A DNA stretch of 18,652 bases from contig SKIE01000278.1 of NCBI GenBank assembly GCA_007116585.1, positions 1-18,652 on the forward strand, read 5' to 3'. Position numbers and translations under genes: made by a program. This document shows, in pieces, positions 1 through 7,831 of the stretch (position 1 is the first letter of the stretch; each line of letters opens with the position of its first letter). Below the pieces are notes generated by a model. That model was not told the origin of the DNA and did no database searches. It saw nothing but the letters and a program-made list of their open reading frames with translations. Source of the stretch: Wenzhouxiangella sp. Its GTDB lineage: Bacteria; Pseudomonadota; Gammaproteobacteria; Xanthomonadales; Wenzhouxiangellaceae.

Positions 1-58
1 TCAGCCAGCGGTACATGGGCTCAGCCGTTGGTTTTTGCGAATCGTGACGGGCGGATCG

Positions 59-1588
59 TTACAGGTCGAACTTGATGCCCTGGGCCAGCGGCAGCTCGGT
101 GGACCAGTTGATGGTGTTGGTCTGTCGGCGCATGTAGGCCTGCCAGGCATCGGAGCCGGACTCGCGGCCGCCGCCGGTTTCCTTCTCGCCGCCGAACGCG
201 CCGCCGATCTCGGCGCCCGAGGTACCGATATTGACGTTGGCGATGCCGCAGTCAGAGCCCAGGTGGGACAGGAAATATTCGGCGTTGCGCACGTCGGTGG
301 TGAAAATGGCTGACGACAGTCCCTGCCGGACGTCGTTGTGCATGTGCATGGCCTCTTCCAGCGTGCGATAGGTCATGACATACAGAATCGGGGCAAAGGT
401 CTCTTCCTGGACGATGTCCCAGTGATTTTCGGCCCGGATGATGGTCGGCTCGACAAAGAACCCTTCTCCGTCGATGCGTTTGCCGCCGGTCAGTACCTCG
501 CCGCCGGCGCTCCGGGCCTGCGCTACCGCAGACTCGAAACGCTGAACCGAGGCCTCGTCGGTGAGCGGCCCCATCAGCGTTTCGGGGTTGAGCGGATCGC
601 CGATGCGGACCTGCTTGTAGGCCTTGACCAGGGTGTCGCAGATATCGTCGGCGATGGACTCATGGACGATCAGCCGGCGCGTGGTGGTGCAGCGCTGGCC
701 GGCGGTGCCGACCGCACCGAACACGATCGCCGGGACGGCCAGCTTCAGGTCGGCCGTGGGGTCGAGAATGATGGCGTTGTTGCCGCCCAGCTCAAGCAGG
801 CTCTTGCCGAAGCGTGCCGCGACGCGCTCGCCGACCATGCGTCCGATCTTGCTCGACCCGGTAAACGACATCAGGGCCACGCGCTCATCATCAATGAAGC
901 GCTGGGCCAGCTCGTGGCCGGACTCCATGAACGAGGTAAACACCGGCGGCAGATCGGCATCGGCCAGGGCCCGGTTGACGATATTCTGAACCGCGGCGCA
1001 GCATAGCGCGCCCTTGGGGCTGGGCTTCCACACGGTGGCGTTGCCGCAGATGGCCGACAGCAGGGCGTTCCAGGCCCACACCGCAACCGGGAAGTTGAAC
1101 GCGGTGACCACGCCGACCACGCCCAGCGGGTGCCACTGGTCATACATGCGGTGACCGGGCCGCTCGGAGTGCATGGTCTTGCCGTAGAGCATGCGCGACT
1201 GGCCCAGGGCGAAGTCGCCGATATCGATCATTTCCTGGACTTCACCGTCGCCTTCGGCCTTGATCTTGCCCATCTCCAGCGCGACCAGGCTGCCGAGCGC
1301 ATCCTTGTGCTCGCGCAGGGCGTCGGTGACCAGCCGGACGGCTTCTCCGCGCGCCGGTGCCGGCACCATCCGCCACGCCGCCGCCGCCTCGCGCGCGGCT
1401 TCGATGACGCGCTCGTAGTCGGCTTCGGTAGCGGCGCTGATGCGGCCGATGACCTTGCCCGTGGCCGGGTTGACCGCCTCGAAGGCGCGCTCGGGGTCGG
1501 GCTGTGACCACTGGCTCGGACCGAAGCAGGCGCCGGGGTGAAGGTTCTGGATGCCCAGTGTCTCGAGAATGTCCTGCGCGCTCGTCAT
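59..1588 (-). CDS. amaB: ALDH7-family aldehyde dehydrogenase (antiquitin-like, probable alpha-aminoadipic semialdehyde / piperideine-6-carboxylate dehydrogenase)
   Basis: The 509-residue product is a full-length NAD(P)+-dependent aldehyde dehydrogenase of the antiquitin family. In bacteria this family oxidises alpha-aminoadipic semialdehyde (in equilibrium with piperideine-6-carboxylate) in lysine catabolism, in the cytoplasm. Visible hallmarks are [13 protein letters not shown] with N165, the general base E266 in ELGGNN, the catalytic nucleophile C300 in [12 protein letters not shown], the EETFAPILY block, and the family-typical C-terminal [14 protein letters not shown]. An ATG ten codons upstream (1618) keeps the frame open, but AGGAG sits 6 nt before the ATG at 1588, so I take that start. 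The gene is divergent from rpoE and shows no link to the stress operon. The family assignment is firm; the exact substrate is inferred from the family, and betaine- or succinate-semialdehyde activity is not excluded. Confidence 0.9.
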   Translation of the reverse strand: MTSAQDILETLGIQNLHPGACFGPSQWSQPDPERAFEAVNPATGKVIGRISAATEADYERVIEAAREAAAAWRMVPAPARGEAVRLVTDALREHKDALGSLVALEMGKIKAEGDGEVQEMIDIGDFALGQSRMLYGKTMHSERPGHRMYDQWHPLGVVGVVTAFNFPVAVWAWNALLSAICGNATVWKPSPKGALCCAAVQNIVNRALADADLPPVFTSFMESGHELAQRFIDDERVALMSFTGSSKIGRMVGERVAARFGKSLLELGGNNAIILDPTADLKLAVPAIVFGAVGTAGQRCTTTRRLIVHESIADDICDTLVKAYKQVRIGDPLNPETLMGPLTDEASVQRFESAVAQARSAGGEVLTGGKRIDGEGFFVEPTIIRAENHWDIVQEETFAPILYVMTYRTLEEAMHMHNDVRQGLSSAIFTTDVRNAEYFLSHLGSDCGIANVNIGTSGAEIGGAFGGEKETGGGRESGSDAWQAYMRRQTNTINWSTELPLAQGIKFDL

Positions 1589-1594
1589 GGCCTG

Positions 1595-1599
1595 CTCCT
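1595..1599 (-). promoter_or_regulatory. Shine-Dalgarno AGGAG deciding the ALDH start
   Basis: On the minus strand AGGAG lies 6 nt upstream of the ATG at 1588-1586. The longer in-frame ATG at 1618 has no comparable site, so the shorter protein is favoured. Confidence 0.7.
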
Positions 1600-1634
1600 G
1601 ATGCTTTGATGGGTTCACACTATGTCAGCCCGCC

Positions 1635-1643
1635 ATTATCGCA
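1635..1643 (-). promoter_or_regulatory. Candidate extended -10 promoter for the ALDH gene
   Basis: Read on the minus strand, TGC-GATAAT is an extended -10 (TGn plus 5/6 of TATAAT), about 45 nt before the ALDH start at 1588. No convincing -35 hexamer lies 16-18 nt upstream, which is tolerable for extended -10 promoters. The call is by eye only. Confidence 0.3.
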
Positions 1644-1700
1644 CTGACCCGGGCGGGTTGCTGGCCGTGGCGTGGTATTCTTCACGAATCCATGCTGAAC

Positions 1701-1729
1701 GAAACTATTGGATCGGGCCGCTGTCCAGA
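1701..1729 (+). promoter_or_regulatory. Candidate sigma-E-type autoregulatory promoter of rpoE
   Basis: GAAACTA (1701-1707) matches the sigma-E/AlgU -35 consensus GGAACTT at 5 of 7 positions. It is followed after 16 nt by TCCAGA (1724-1729), resembling the TCTRA-type -10. rpoE starts at 1757, giving a leader of about 20 nt. Autoregulation by this class of promoter is established for E. coli rpoE and P. aeruginosa algU; its presence here is inferred from weak motif matches. A possible sigma-70 extended -10 (TGG-TATTCT, 1673-1681) lies just upstream and could supply basal expression. Confidence 0.4.
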
Positions 1730-1756
1730 GAAGTGCCCCGATCGCTGTGAAATGCA

Positions 1757-2338
1757 ATGAGCGAACGGGAAGTTGATCAGCTGCTGGTAGAGCGGGTCCA
1801 GAAAGGCGACAAGAAGGCCTTTGACGTGCTGGTATCGAAATACCAGCACAAGATCATCAGCCTGGTGTCACGCTACGTATCGGACCAGTCCGAGGCGATG
1901 GACGTAGCCCAGGAAGCCTTCATCAAGGCCTACCGGGCGCTCAAGCGGTTCCGTGGCGACAGTGCTTTCTACACCTGGCTGTACCGGATTGCGATCAACA
2001 CGGCCAAGAATCATCTGGTCGCTCAGAGTCGGCGCCCGCCGCAGTCGGATGTGGATGCTGTCGACGCCGAGCAGTACCAGGTGGATTCACGGCTCAAAGA
2101 CCGCGGATCACCGGAACACGAACTGCTCCGAGAAGAGATTGAACAGACCATCCACGACGCCATTGCCGACCTGCCCGAAGATTTGCGGGTGGCCATTACG
2201 TTGCGTGAAATGGAAGGCATGAGCTACGACGAGATTGCCACCACCATGGATTGTCCCATCGGCACCGTTCGATCCCGGATCTTCCGCGCTCGCGAAGCCA
2301 TCGATCAGCGCCTGCGGCCGCTGCTTGATAACCAGTAG
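1757..2338 (+). CDS. rpoE: RNA polymerase sigma-E factor (RpoE/AlgU, ECF group)
   Basis: This 193-residue ECF sigma factor directs RNA polymerase to envelope-stress promoters and is held at the membrane by RseA until released. Region 2 spans roughly residues 25-92: the YQHKIISLVSRYV core, the DVAQEAFIKAYRAL block, then FRGDSAFYTWLYRIAINTAKN, the last part of which contacts the -10. Region 4 spans about 130-185 with DLPEDLRVAITLREMEGMSY and the helix-turn-helix IGTVRSRIFRAREAI that reads the -35. Length matches E. coli RpoE and P. aeruginosa AlgU. It heads a five-gene module with its own anti-sigma genes, a diagnostic context. The rseA start follows after 36 nt that contain a 14 bp tandem duplication overlapping this gene's stop codon. 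Confidence 0.97.
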   Translation: MSEREVDQLLVERVQKGDKKAFDVLVSKYQHKIISLVSRYVSDQSEAMDVAQEAFIKAYRALKRFRGDSAFYTWLYRIAINTAKNHLVAQSRRPPQSDVDAVDAEQYQVDSRLKDRGSPEHELLREEIEQTIHDAIADLPEDLRVAITLREMEGMSYDEIATTMDCPIGTVRSRIFRAREAIDQRLRPLLDNQ

Positions 2339-2361
2339 CACTTGATGAGTAGCACTTGACT
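2334..2361 (+). repeat. 14 bp tandem duplication over the rpoE stop codon
   Basis: AGTAGCACTTGATG (2334-2347) is followed at once by AGTAGCACTTGACT (2348-2361), identical over the first 12 bases. The first copy contains the rpoE TAG stop (2336-2338). The junction creates a four-codon ATG-to-TGA mini-frame (2345-2359) just before the rseA ribosome binding site. Confidence 0.8.
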
Positions 2362-2374
2362 TGAGAGAACCGCC

Positions 2375-3004
2375 ATGACCGAAACCAATCGTGAACAACT
2401 CTCCAGCCTGATGGACGGTGAACTTGAGCGCGGTGCGCGGGATTTCATGGTCCGCCGCCTTGCCAAAGACACAGAGTTGACCGGGCGATGGCGCCGCTAC
2501 CACGCCATTCGCGCCTGCCTGCAGCGCGAGTTTTCAGGCCGGGAGAGCCTGTGTGATCGGGTCTCGGCGGCGCTGGCCGCCGAGCCGGCCGTGCAGGCCG
2601 AACCCCGGGCCGGGGCAGGCTGGCTCAAGCCGCTGGGCGGCGTGGCGGTGGCGGCCAGTGTTGCCGTGGCTGCCCTGGTCGCCATCAATACCACGCTGCT
2701 GGAGCAGGGTCAGGACGACCGCCTGGCCGACGAGCCCGGCTTTGTCAGTCAGCCCACGGCGCTGGACCTGCCGTTCACCCAGCCGCTGGTGCCGGTGAGT
2801 TTTTCCGAGACCTCGCCTGCCGACCGGCAGCGCATCAGTTCCTACGTGCTGCGCCACAACCAGGCGGCCGGCGGCAGTGGCGTGGTGTCTTACGTGCCGA
2901 TCGTGGCCGGCGCTCGTGTGGCCCCGGTGCCAGCGGAGGCCGGAACCACGGACGTCGGCAGCCGCGCGACCGAGGGCGTCAGCCCGGAACAGACCGGGCG
3001 CTGA
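2375..3004 (+). CDS. rseA: Anti-sigma-E factor RseA (MucA)
   Basis: The 209-residue inner-membrane protein binds and inactivates sigma-E in the cytoplasm. In the known pathway, DegS/AlgW cleaves its periplasmic part and RseP cleaves within the membrane, freeing the sigma factor. The N-terminal domain (about 1-75) carries the typical LSSLMDGELERGARDFMVRRL and GRWRRYHAIRACLQ blocks of the MucA/RseA sigma-binding domain. A single transmembrane helix lies at about 86-106 (GGVAVAASVAVAALVAI), leaving roughly 100 residues in the periplasm, where RseB would bind. A GAGAG site precedes the ATG by about 7 nt. Neither a DegS/AlgW nor an RseP gene is in the window; the MucD downstream is a DegP-type enzyme and should not be taken for the site-1 protease. 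Confidence 0.93.
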   Translation: MTETNREQLSSLMDGELERGARDFMVRRLAKDTELTGRWRRYHAIRACLQREFSGRESLCDRVSAALAAEPAVQAEPRAGAGWLKPLGGVAVAASVAVAALVAINTTLLEQGQDDRLADEPGFVSQPTALDLPFTQPLVPVSFSETSPADRQRISSYVLRHNQAAGGSGVVSYVPIVAGARVAPVPAEAGTTDVGSRATEGVSPEQTGR

Positions 3005-3008
3005 TCAC

Positions 3009-3995
3009 ATGGAGCCGATGCGTTGCAGTCATCTCGTCCTGATCGGGCTGGTGCTGCTCGCGGTCGGCTCGGCGTCGGCCCAGGCGGACGATGAGGTCGG
3101 CGAGTGGCTTGACCGCATGGCGCGCGCGGTCGACGGACTGAATTATCGCGGCACGCTGGTGCACATGCGCGACGGGCGGGTCGACACGCTTCGCGTGATC
3201 CACCGGGTGGATGCTGAGGGGGTGCGCGAGCGCATTTACTCCATCGACGGCCAGCCGCGCGAGGTTCTGCGCGACGGCAAGCACGTGCGCACCCTGCTTG
3301 AAGGCGATCAGCCGCTGGTGGTACAGGGCGGCATTGGCGCGCGCCTGTTGCCCAGTCGCCCCGTCAGCCAGTCATCCAGCCCTGTCATCGGGTACCGCAT
3401 GCGCATGGCCGGCACCGAACGCGTGGCCGGCATGCGGGCCCGAGTCGTGGAGATTCGTCCGCGCGATCAGTTCCGCTACGGCCACCGGTTCTGGCTGGAG
3501 GAAAATACCGGCATGCTGCTGCGCTCGGCGTTGCTCGACCGCAACGGCCGCCATCTGCAGAAAATGACATTCGTCGACATCGATCTGGGCGTTCCGATCA
3601 GCGACCGCGAGCTGGCCCCGGGGCTGGCCGTGCGCGGCGCCGCGGAATCGCGCATGGATGAGCAGGACGTGCCCGAGCCCTCGGCCGCTGCAGAGCTGCG
3701 GCGCGCGACCTGGAAGCCGGCGCGCCTGCCCGACGGGTTCCGTTTGGCCAGCGTCGGGCAGGGGGTCAATCCGGACGGTCGCGCCTTCGAGCATCTCCTG
3801 TTCAGCGATGGCCTGGCCAGCTTCTCGGTCTACGTCGAAGAAGCGAAGCGGGCGCGCAGCAGCGACCGGATCGAAGCCATTGGTCCGGTCCATGTCTACA
3901 CCGGCATGGTGGAGAAGTACCTCGTCACCGTGGTGGGCGAAGTCCCGTCGGCGACCGTTGCGCTGGTGGCCAAGGAGCTTGAGCGTCGTCAATGA
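3009..3995 (+). CDS. rseB: Sigma-E regulatory periplasmic protein RseB (MucB)
   Basis: A 328-residue exported protein that in E. coli binds the periplasmic part of RseA, shields it from cleavage, and senses lipopolysaccharide or lipid signals. A signal peptide is clear: basic R5, hydrophobic LVLIGLVLLAVGSA, then ASAQA with cleavage after A24 or A26. The mature start EVGEWLDRMARAVDGLNYRG and the following GTLVHMRDGRVDTLRVIHR are typical of the MucB/RseB N-terminal lipoprotein-like domain. The second domain (about 230-325) contains ATWKPARLPDGFRL and a C-terminal beta-rich section. The ATG at 3009 lies 4 nt after the rseA stop, suggesting translational coupling. An ATG at 3018 is an alternative with little effect on the product. 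The stop overlaps the rseC start as ATGA. Confidence 0.93.
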   Translation: MEPMRCSHLVLIGLVLLAVGSASAQADDEVGEWLDRMARAVDGLNYRGTLVHMRDGRVDTLRVIHRVDAEGVRERIYSIDGQPREVLRDGKHVRTLLEGDQPLVVQGGIGARLLPSRPVSQSSSPVIGYRMRMAGTERVAGMRARVVEIRPRDQFRYGHRFWLEENTGMLLRSALLDRNGRHLQKMTFVDIDLGVPISDRELAPGLAVRGAAESRMDEQDVPEPSAAAELRRATWKPARLPDGFRLASVGQGVNPDGRAFEHLLFSDGLASFSVYVEEAKRARSSDRIEAIGPVHVYTGMVEKYLVTVVGEVPSATVALVAKELERRQ

Positions 3996-4474
3996 CGTCT
4001 GCCGCCGGGCAGGCCTGGCAGACAGGCCGGGTCATGCAGGTGGAAGGCGAGCGGATCCGGGTTCGGTTTCAGCCGCTGTCCCAGTGCGAGCGCTGCATGT
4101 CGGGCGAGGGCTGCGGCGCCGGCGTGTTCGGGCGCCTGTTTGCCCGCCGCGGCGCCGAAATGGTAGTGGACGGTCCAGCAGGGCTGAAAGTCGGCCAGCC
4201 GGTGCGCGTGGGCGTGCCGGAACGCTTGCTGCTGGGCATGGCGCTGTGGCTCTACGGGTTGCCGCTGCTGGCCTTCATCCTGGCTGCAGGTCTAGTTGCT
4301 ACTCTGCTGGGGCAGGGCGTGGCGCAGGATGCGCTGGCGCTGCTGCTGGGGCTGCTGGCCGCCTGGATAGCGGCCCGCCTGGCAGGAATCCTGGGCCGAA
4401 GCCGGTTGAACCCCACCGTGGAGTTGCTGTCTTCTTCAGCCGGGTGCACGTCGCTTGAATCCGGGCGTGCCTGA
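3992..4474 (+). CDS. rseC: RseC/MucC family inner-membrane protein
   Basis: This 160-residue protein matches the RseC family. Those proteins are linked to sigma-E modulation in E. coli and to the SoxR-reducing (Rsx) system in other contexts; the biochemical role is not settled. The cytoplasmic N-terminal part has a cysteine motif C32-X2-C35-X5-C41 (QCERCMSGEGCG) typical of the family and possibly a metal or redox site. Two hydrophobic helices follow, at about 79-106 and 112-132, with a short loop between them. It overlaps rseB by ATGA and is followed 42 nt later by mucD. Confidence 0.9.
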   Translation: MTSAAGQAWQTGRVMQVEGERIRVRFQPLSQCERCMSGEGCGAGVFGRLFARRGAEMVVDGPAGLKVGQPVRVGVPERLLLGMALWLYGLPLLAFILAAGLVATLLGQGVAQDALALLLGLLAAWIAARLAGILGRSRLNPTVELLSSSAGCTSLESGRA

Positions 4475-4516
4475 AACTACATCCCGAAATGCACCGCTAA
4501 CTGATTCGGAGATCGC

Positions 4517-5935
4517 ATGTTGAACAAGACACTCGCCGCACTCGCCCTTGGACTGGCGCTTTCGCTGTCCCAGGCCATGGCCGCCGGCCCGGTGGACTTC
4601 ACCGATCTGGTGGATGAATCCATTCCGGCCGTGGTCAATGTCGAGACCATACGCTTTGGCTCCCGGCCGGCTCAACGTCCGGAATCGCGTGGCGGCCAGC
4701 AGGAAGACCTGCCGGAAATGTTCCGGCGTTTTTTTGATTTCCCGTTTGGTGAAGGCGGGCCGGGTCAGCGCGGTCAGCCCGACCGGCGTGGCGGTGGTTC
4801 GGGCTTCATTATTTCTGAAGACGGCCTGATCGTGACCAACCACCACGTCATCGAGAGCGCCGACCAGGTGGTCGTGCGACTGGCCGATCGACGTGAGTTC
4901 GAGGCCCAGATCGTGGGCTCTGACGCGGCCACCGATGTTGCGGTGCTGCGCATCGACGCCGAGGATCTGCCGACGCTTGAGTTCGGGGATTCCGATCAGC
5001 TGCGCGTTGGCGAGTGGGTGATCGGTATCGGTTCGCCGTTTTCGTTTGAGCAGACAGTGACGGCCGGCATTGTCAGCGCCAAGGGCCGGACCCAGGGGCG
5101 GCAGCAGTACGTCCCGTTCATCCAGACCGACGTAGCGATCAACCGCGGCAACTCGGGTGGCCCGCTGATTCGCACCGACGGCACCGTGGTCGGCATCAAC
5201 TCCTGGATCCTGAGTTCTGGCGGCGGCAACATCGGTCTGTCGTTCGCCATTCCGATCGAGGTGGCGCGGAACTCGATCGACCAGCTGCTGGAATTTGGTC
5301 GGGTCTCGCGCGGCTACCTCGGCGTGGGCATCGAAGTGATCACGCGCGAAAAGGCCGACGCGCTGGGTCTTGACCGCCCGGCCGGCGCGCTGGTCAACCG
5401 GGTTGAGCCCGAAAGTGCTGCGGCTGAAGCTGGTATTGAGGTCGGTGACGTGATTGTCAGCTTCAACGAGCGCGCGCTGGACGTGTTCTCTGAACTGCCG
5501 CCGCTGGTTGGCATGGTCCGCCCGGGCACCGAAGTCGAGGTGGTGATCTCGCGCTGGGGTGAGGAAGTTACCAAGCAGGTAACGATCAAGGAGTTGGAAG
5601 AAGACAGCGGCGCCGATCAGGAACAGGACGCGCCGGATCGTGAGCCGACCAACCTGCTCGGCCTGGCCGTGGAGTCGATTGACTCCGAGACCCGGCAGCG
5701 CCTGGGTGATCCGCAGGGCGGTGTGCTGATCAGCAATGTCGAGAGCGACAACGCCTATCGTGCCGGTGTTCGTCGGGGCCAGGTGATCCTGATGATCAAC
5801 AACCAGAACGTGGGCGGCATGGACGATTTTCGCCGGATTCTGGATGAGCTCGAACCGAACCGCTCGGTCGCCTTGCTGCTGCACCGTTCTGACGGCAGCA
5901 CGACCTTCGTGGCTTACACGCCCGAGGCCGATTAG
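4517..5935 (+). CDS. mucD: Periplasmic serine protease MucD (DegP/HtrA, Do family)
   Basis: The 472-residue exported protease/chaperone degrades misfolded periplasmic proteins. In Pseudomonas, MucD restrains sigma-E activation by removing the misfolded proteins that trigger it. A signal peptide covers about residues 1-23 (LAALALGLALSLSQAMAA). The trypsin-like domain shows H110 (TNHHV), D140 (ATDVAVLRI) and S213 (RGNSGGPL) as the catalytic triad. PDZ1 follows at about 255-345 (RGYLGVGIEVITREKA) and PDZ2 at about 375-470 (GVLISNVESDNAYRAGVRRGQ). A glycine/arginine-rich loop at about 78-95 corresponds to the LA loop. Two PDZ domains and no membrane anchor separate it from DegS/AlgW. GGAG precedes the ATG. 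Position as the last gene of the sigma-E module supports MucD. Confidence 0.95.
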   Translation: MLNKTLAALALGLALSLSQAMAAGPVDFTDLVDESIPAVVNVETIRFGSRPAQRPESRGGQQEDLPEMFRRFFDFPFGEGGPGQRGQPDRRGGGSGFIISEDGLIVTNHHVIESADQVVVRLADRREFEAQIVGSDAATDVAVLRIDAEDLPTLEFGDSDQLRVGEWVIGIGSPFSFEQTVTAGIVSAKGRTQGRQQYVPFIQTDVAINRGNSGGPLIRTDGTVVGINSWILSSGGGNIGLSFAIPIEVARNSIDQLLEFGRVSRGYLGVGIEVITREKADALGLDRPAGALVNRVEPESAAAEAGIEVGDVIVSFNERALDVFSELPPLVGMVRPGTEVEVVISRWGEEVTKQVTIKELEEDSGADQEQDAPDREPTNLLGLAVESIDSETRQRLGDPQGGVLISNVESDNAYRAGVRRGQVILMINNQNVGGMDDFRRILDELEPNRSVALLLHRSDGSTTFVAYTPEAD

Positions 5936-5946
5936 GCAGCTCGGCG

Positions 5947-5952
5947 TATAAT
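5947..5952 (+). promoter_or_regulatory. Consensus -10 box (TATAAT) upstream of lepA
   Basis: A perfect TATAAT begins 11 nt after the mucD stop. No -35 resembling TTGACA lies 15-19 nt upstream. If used, transcription would begin near 5959 and the RNA would open with the hairpin at 5971-5997. It could give lepA and the genes after it sigma-70 expression independent of envelope stress. Confidence 0.45.
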
Positions 5953-5970
5953 CCGGTTTCCTTTCGACAC

Positions 5971-5997
5971 GCCGCCTCCGGCCAGGCCGGGGGCGGC
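5971..5997 (+). terminator. Strong GC-rich hairpin between mucD and lepA (terminator or lepA leader structure)
   Basis: GCCGCCTCCGGC (5971-5982) pairs with GCCGGGGGCGGC (5986-5997) over 12 bp, with one G-U pair and a 3-base CAG loop. A moderately U-rich stretch, GCTATTATTT, follows. It could end the sigma-E operon transcript. Because it sits downstream of the TATAAT at 5947 and only 14 nt before the lepA ATG, it may equally be a 5-prime leader structure. The U-tract is interrupted, so termination efficiency is uncertain. Confidence 0.5.
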
Positions 5998-6011
5998 GCT
6001 ATTATTTGCCC

Positions 6012-7817
6012 ATGAGCCGCATTGATCGAATCCGCAACTTCTCCATCATCGCCCACGTCGACCACGGCAAGTCGACGCTGGCTGATCGTTTCATCCAGGT
6101 CTGCGGCGGTCTGACCGATCGGGAGATGGCCGAGCAGGTGCTGGACTCGATGGATCTGGAGCGCGAGCGCGGCATCACGATCAAGGCGCAAAGCGTCACG
6201 CTGAATTACGACAGCGAGGCCGGCGAGCGCTATCAGCTCAACTTCATCGACACGCCCGGCCACGTGGATTTTTCCTATGAGGTCTCGCGCTCGCTGGCGG
6301 CTTGTGAGGGGGCGCTGCTGGTGGTCGATGCCGCCCAGGGTGTCGAGGCACAGAGCGTGGCCAACTGCTACACCGCGGTGGAACAGGGGCTGGAAGTGAT
6401 TCCGGTGATCAACAAGATCGATCTGCCGGCGGCTGACCCGGAGCGGGTGCGCCACCAGATCGAGGACATCATCGGCATCGACGCCTCGGACGCGCTGCTG
6501 GTCAGCGCCAAGACCGGCGACGGGATCCGCGAGGTGCTGGAAGCCATCGTGGCCAGGATTCCGGCGCCGCGGGCGGCCGAAGACGACGCCCTGCAGGCGC
6601 TGATCATTGATTCCTGGTTCGACAATTACCTGGGCGTCAATTCCCTGATCCGCATCAAGCAGGGCCGGCTGCGGCGGGGCGAGAAGATCAAGGTGATGTC
6701 CAGCGGCGAGGAGCATTCGGCCGACCAGATCGGCATCTTCAGCCCCAAACGCTCGCCCACCGAGGAACTGGGCTGCGGCCAGGTCGGATTTCTGGCCGCC
6801 GGCATCAAGGAAGTGCACGGTGCGCCCGTTGGCGACACCATCACCCGGGCGCGCGAGCCGGCGACTGAGCCGCTGCCGGGATTCAAACCGCTCAAACCCA
6901 GAGTGTTCGCCGGCGTCTTTCCGGTGGATTCCAGCGACTACCCGGACCTGCGCGAAGCCCTGGACAAGCTGCAGCTCAATGACTCGGCGCTGCAGTTCGA
7001 GCCGGAAACCTCGGTCGCTCTGGGGGTCGGGTTCCGCTGCGGTTTCCTGGGCATGCTGCACATGGAGATTGTCCAGGAGCGTCTGGAGCGCGAGTACGAC
7101 CTCGACCTGATCACCACCGCGCCGACGGTCATCTACGAGTTGGAGCTGACCGATGGTGAAATCGTCTCGCTGGACAATCCGGCCGGCATGCCGCCGCTGA
7201 ACAAGATCCGGGAAATCCGCGAGCCCATCATTCTGGCCAATATCCTGGTGCCGCAGGACTATCTCGGTGCGGTCATCGGCTTGTGCGAAGAAAAACGCGG
7301 CATGCAAAAGGACATGCGCTTTCTCGGCGGGCAGGTTCAGCTGAGCTACGAGCTGCCGCTTTCGGAGGTTGTCATGGATTTCTTCGACCGGCTCAAATCC
7401 TGCTCGCGTGGGTTTGCCTCGTTCGAGTACGATTTCGTGCGTCACCAGGGCGGGCCGTTCGTGCGCCTTGACCTTTTGATCAACGGCGAGCGGGTCGACG
7501 CGCTGAGTACCATCGTTCATCGCGATCTTTCAGAGCGGCGCGGGCGGGAGCTGGCCGAGCGCATGCGCGAACTCATTCCGCGACAGATGTTCGATATCGC
7601 CATCCAGGCGGCGATTGGATCGCATATCATTGCGCGTTCGACGGTGAAGGCCTACCGCAAGAATGTGACCGCCAAATGCTACGGCGGTGACGTCAGCCGC
7701 AAACGCAAGCTGCTGGAAAAGCAGAAAGCCGGAAAGCGCCGGATGAAGCAGGTCGGGCGGATCGAAATTCCGCAGGAGGCCTTCCTGGCGGTGCTGCGCA
7801 CCGATAACGACAAATAA
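6012..7817 (+). CDS. lepA: Elongation factor 4 (LepA), ribosome-associated GTPase
   Basis: The 601-residue translational GTPase is full length (usual length near 600). LepA binds the ribosome and has been linked to back-translocation and 30S biogenesis. GTPase motifs are G1 AHVDHGKST (14-22), G2 RGITIK (53-58), G3 DTPGH (80-84) and G4 NKID (134-137). The EF-G-like domains follow, and the LepA-specific C-terminal domain shows [34 protein letters not shown] and GKRRMKQVG. The ATG at 6012 gives the family-typical [19 protein letters not shown] start; a TTG two codons upstream is less likely. There is no good Shine-Dalgarno, and a 12 bp hairpin ends 14 nt before the start. lepB follows after 14 nt, as in E. 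coli and Pseudomonas. Confidence 0.97.
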   Translation: MSRIDRIRNFSIIAHVDHGKSTLADRFIQVCGGLTDREMAEQVLDSMDLERERGITIKAQSVTLNYDSEAGERYQLNFIDTPGHVDFSYEVSRSLAACEGALLVVDAAQGVEAQSVANCYTAVEQGLEVIPVINKIDLPAADPERVRHQIEDIIGIDASDALLVSAKTGDGIREVLEAIVARIPAPRAAEDDALQALIIDSWFDNYLGVNSLIRIKQGRLRRGEKIKVMSSGEEHSADQIGIFSPKRSPTEELGCGQVGFLAAGIKEVHGAPVGDTITRAREPATEPLPGFKPLKPRVFAGVFPVDSSDYPDLREALDKLQLNDSALQFEPETSVALGVGFRCGFLGMLHMEIVQERLEREYDLDLITTAPTVIYELELTDGEIVSLDNPAGMPPLNKIREIREPIILANILVPQDYLGAVIGLCEEKRGMQKDMRFLGGQVQLSYELPLSEVVMDFFDRLKSCSRGFASFEYDFVRHQGGPFVRLDLLINGERVDALSTIVHRDLSERRGRELAERMRELIPRQMFDIAIQAAIGSHIIARSTVKAYRKNVTAKCYGGDVSRKRKLLEKQKAGKRRMKQVGRIEIPQEAFLAVLRTDNDK

Positions 7818-7831
7818 CACCACGGAACGTC

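Noticed and set aside
1..16. Possible start of a minus-strand gene (ATG TAC CGC TGG CTG) running off the left edge
   Set aside because: Only five codons are visible and there is no Shine-Dalgarno, so it cannot be supported as a gene.
4436..5884. 482-codon open frame antisense to mucD
   Set aside because: It lies wholly opposite a clear protease gene. Its sequence is rich in His/Arg/Asp/Gln with no domain, as expected for the shadow frame of GC-biased coding DNA.
5796..7520. 574-codon open frame antisense to lepA
   Set aside because: Shadow frame of a highly conserved GTPase gene, with the same low-complexity composition and no recognisable motif or ribosome binding site.
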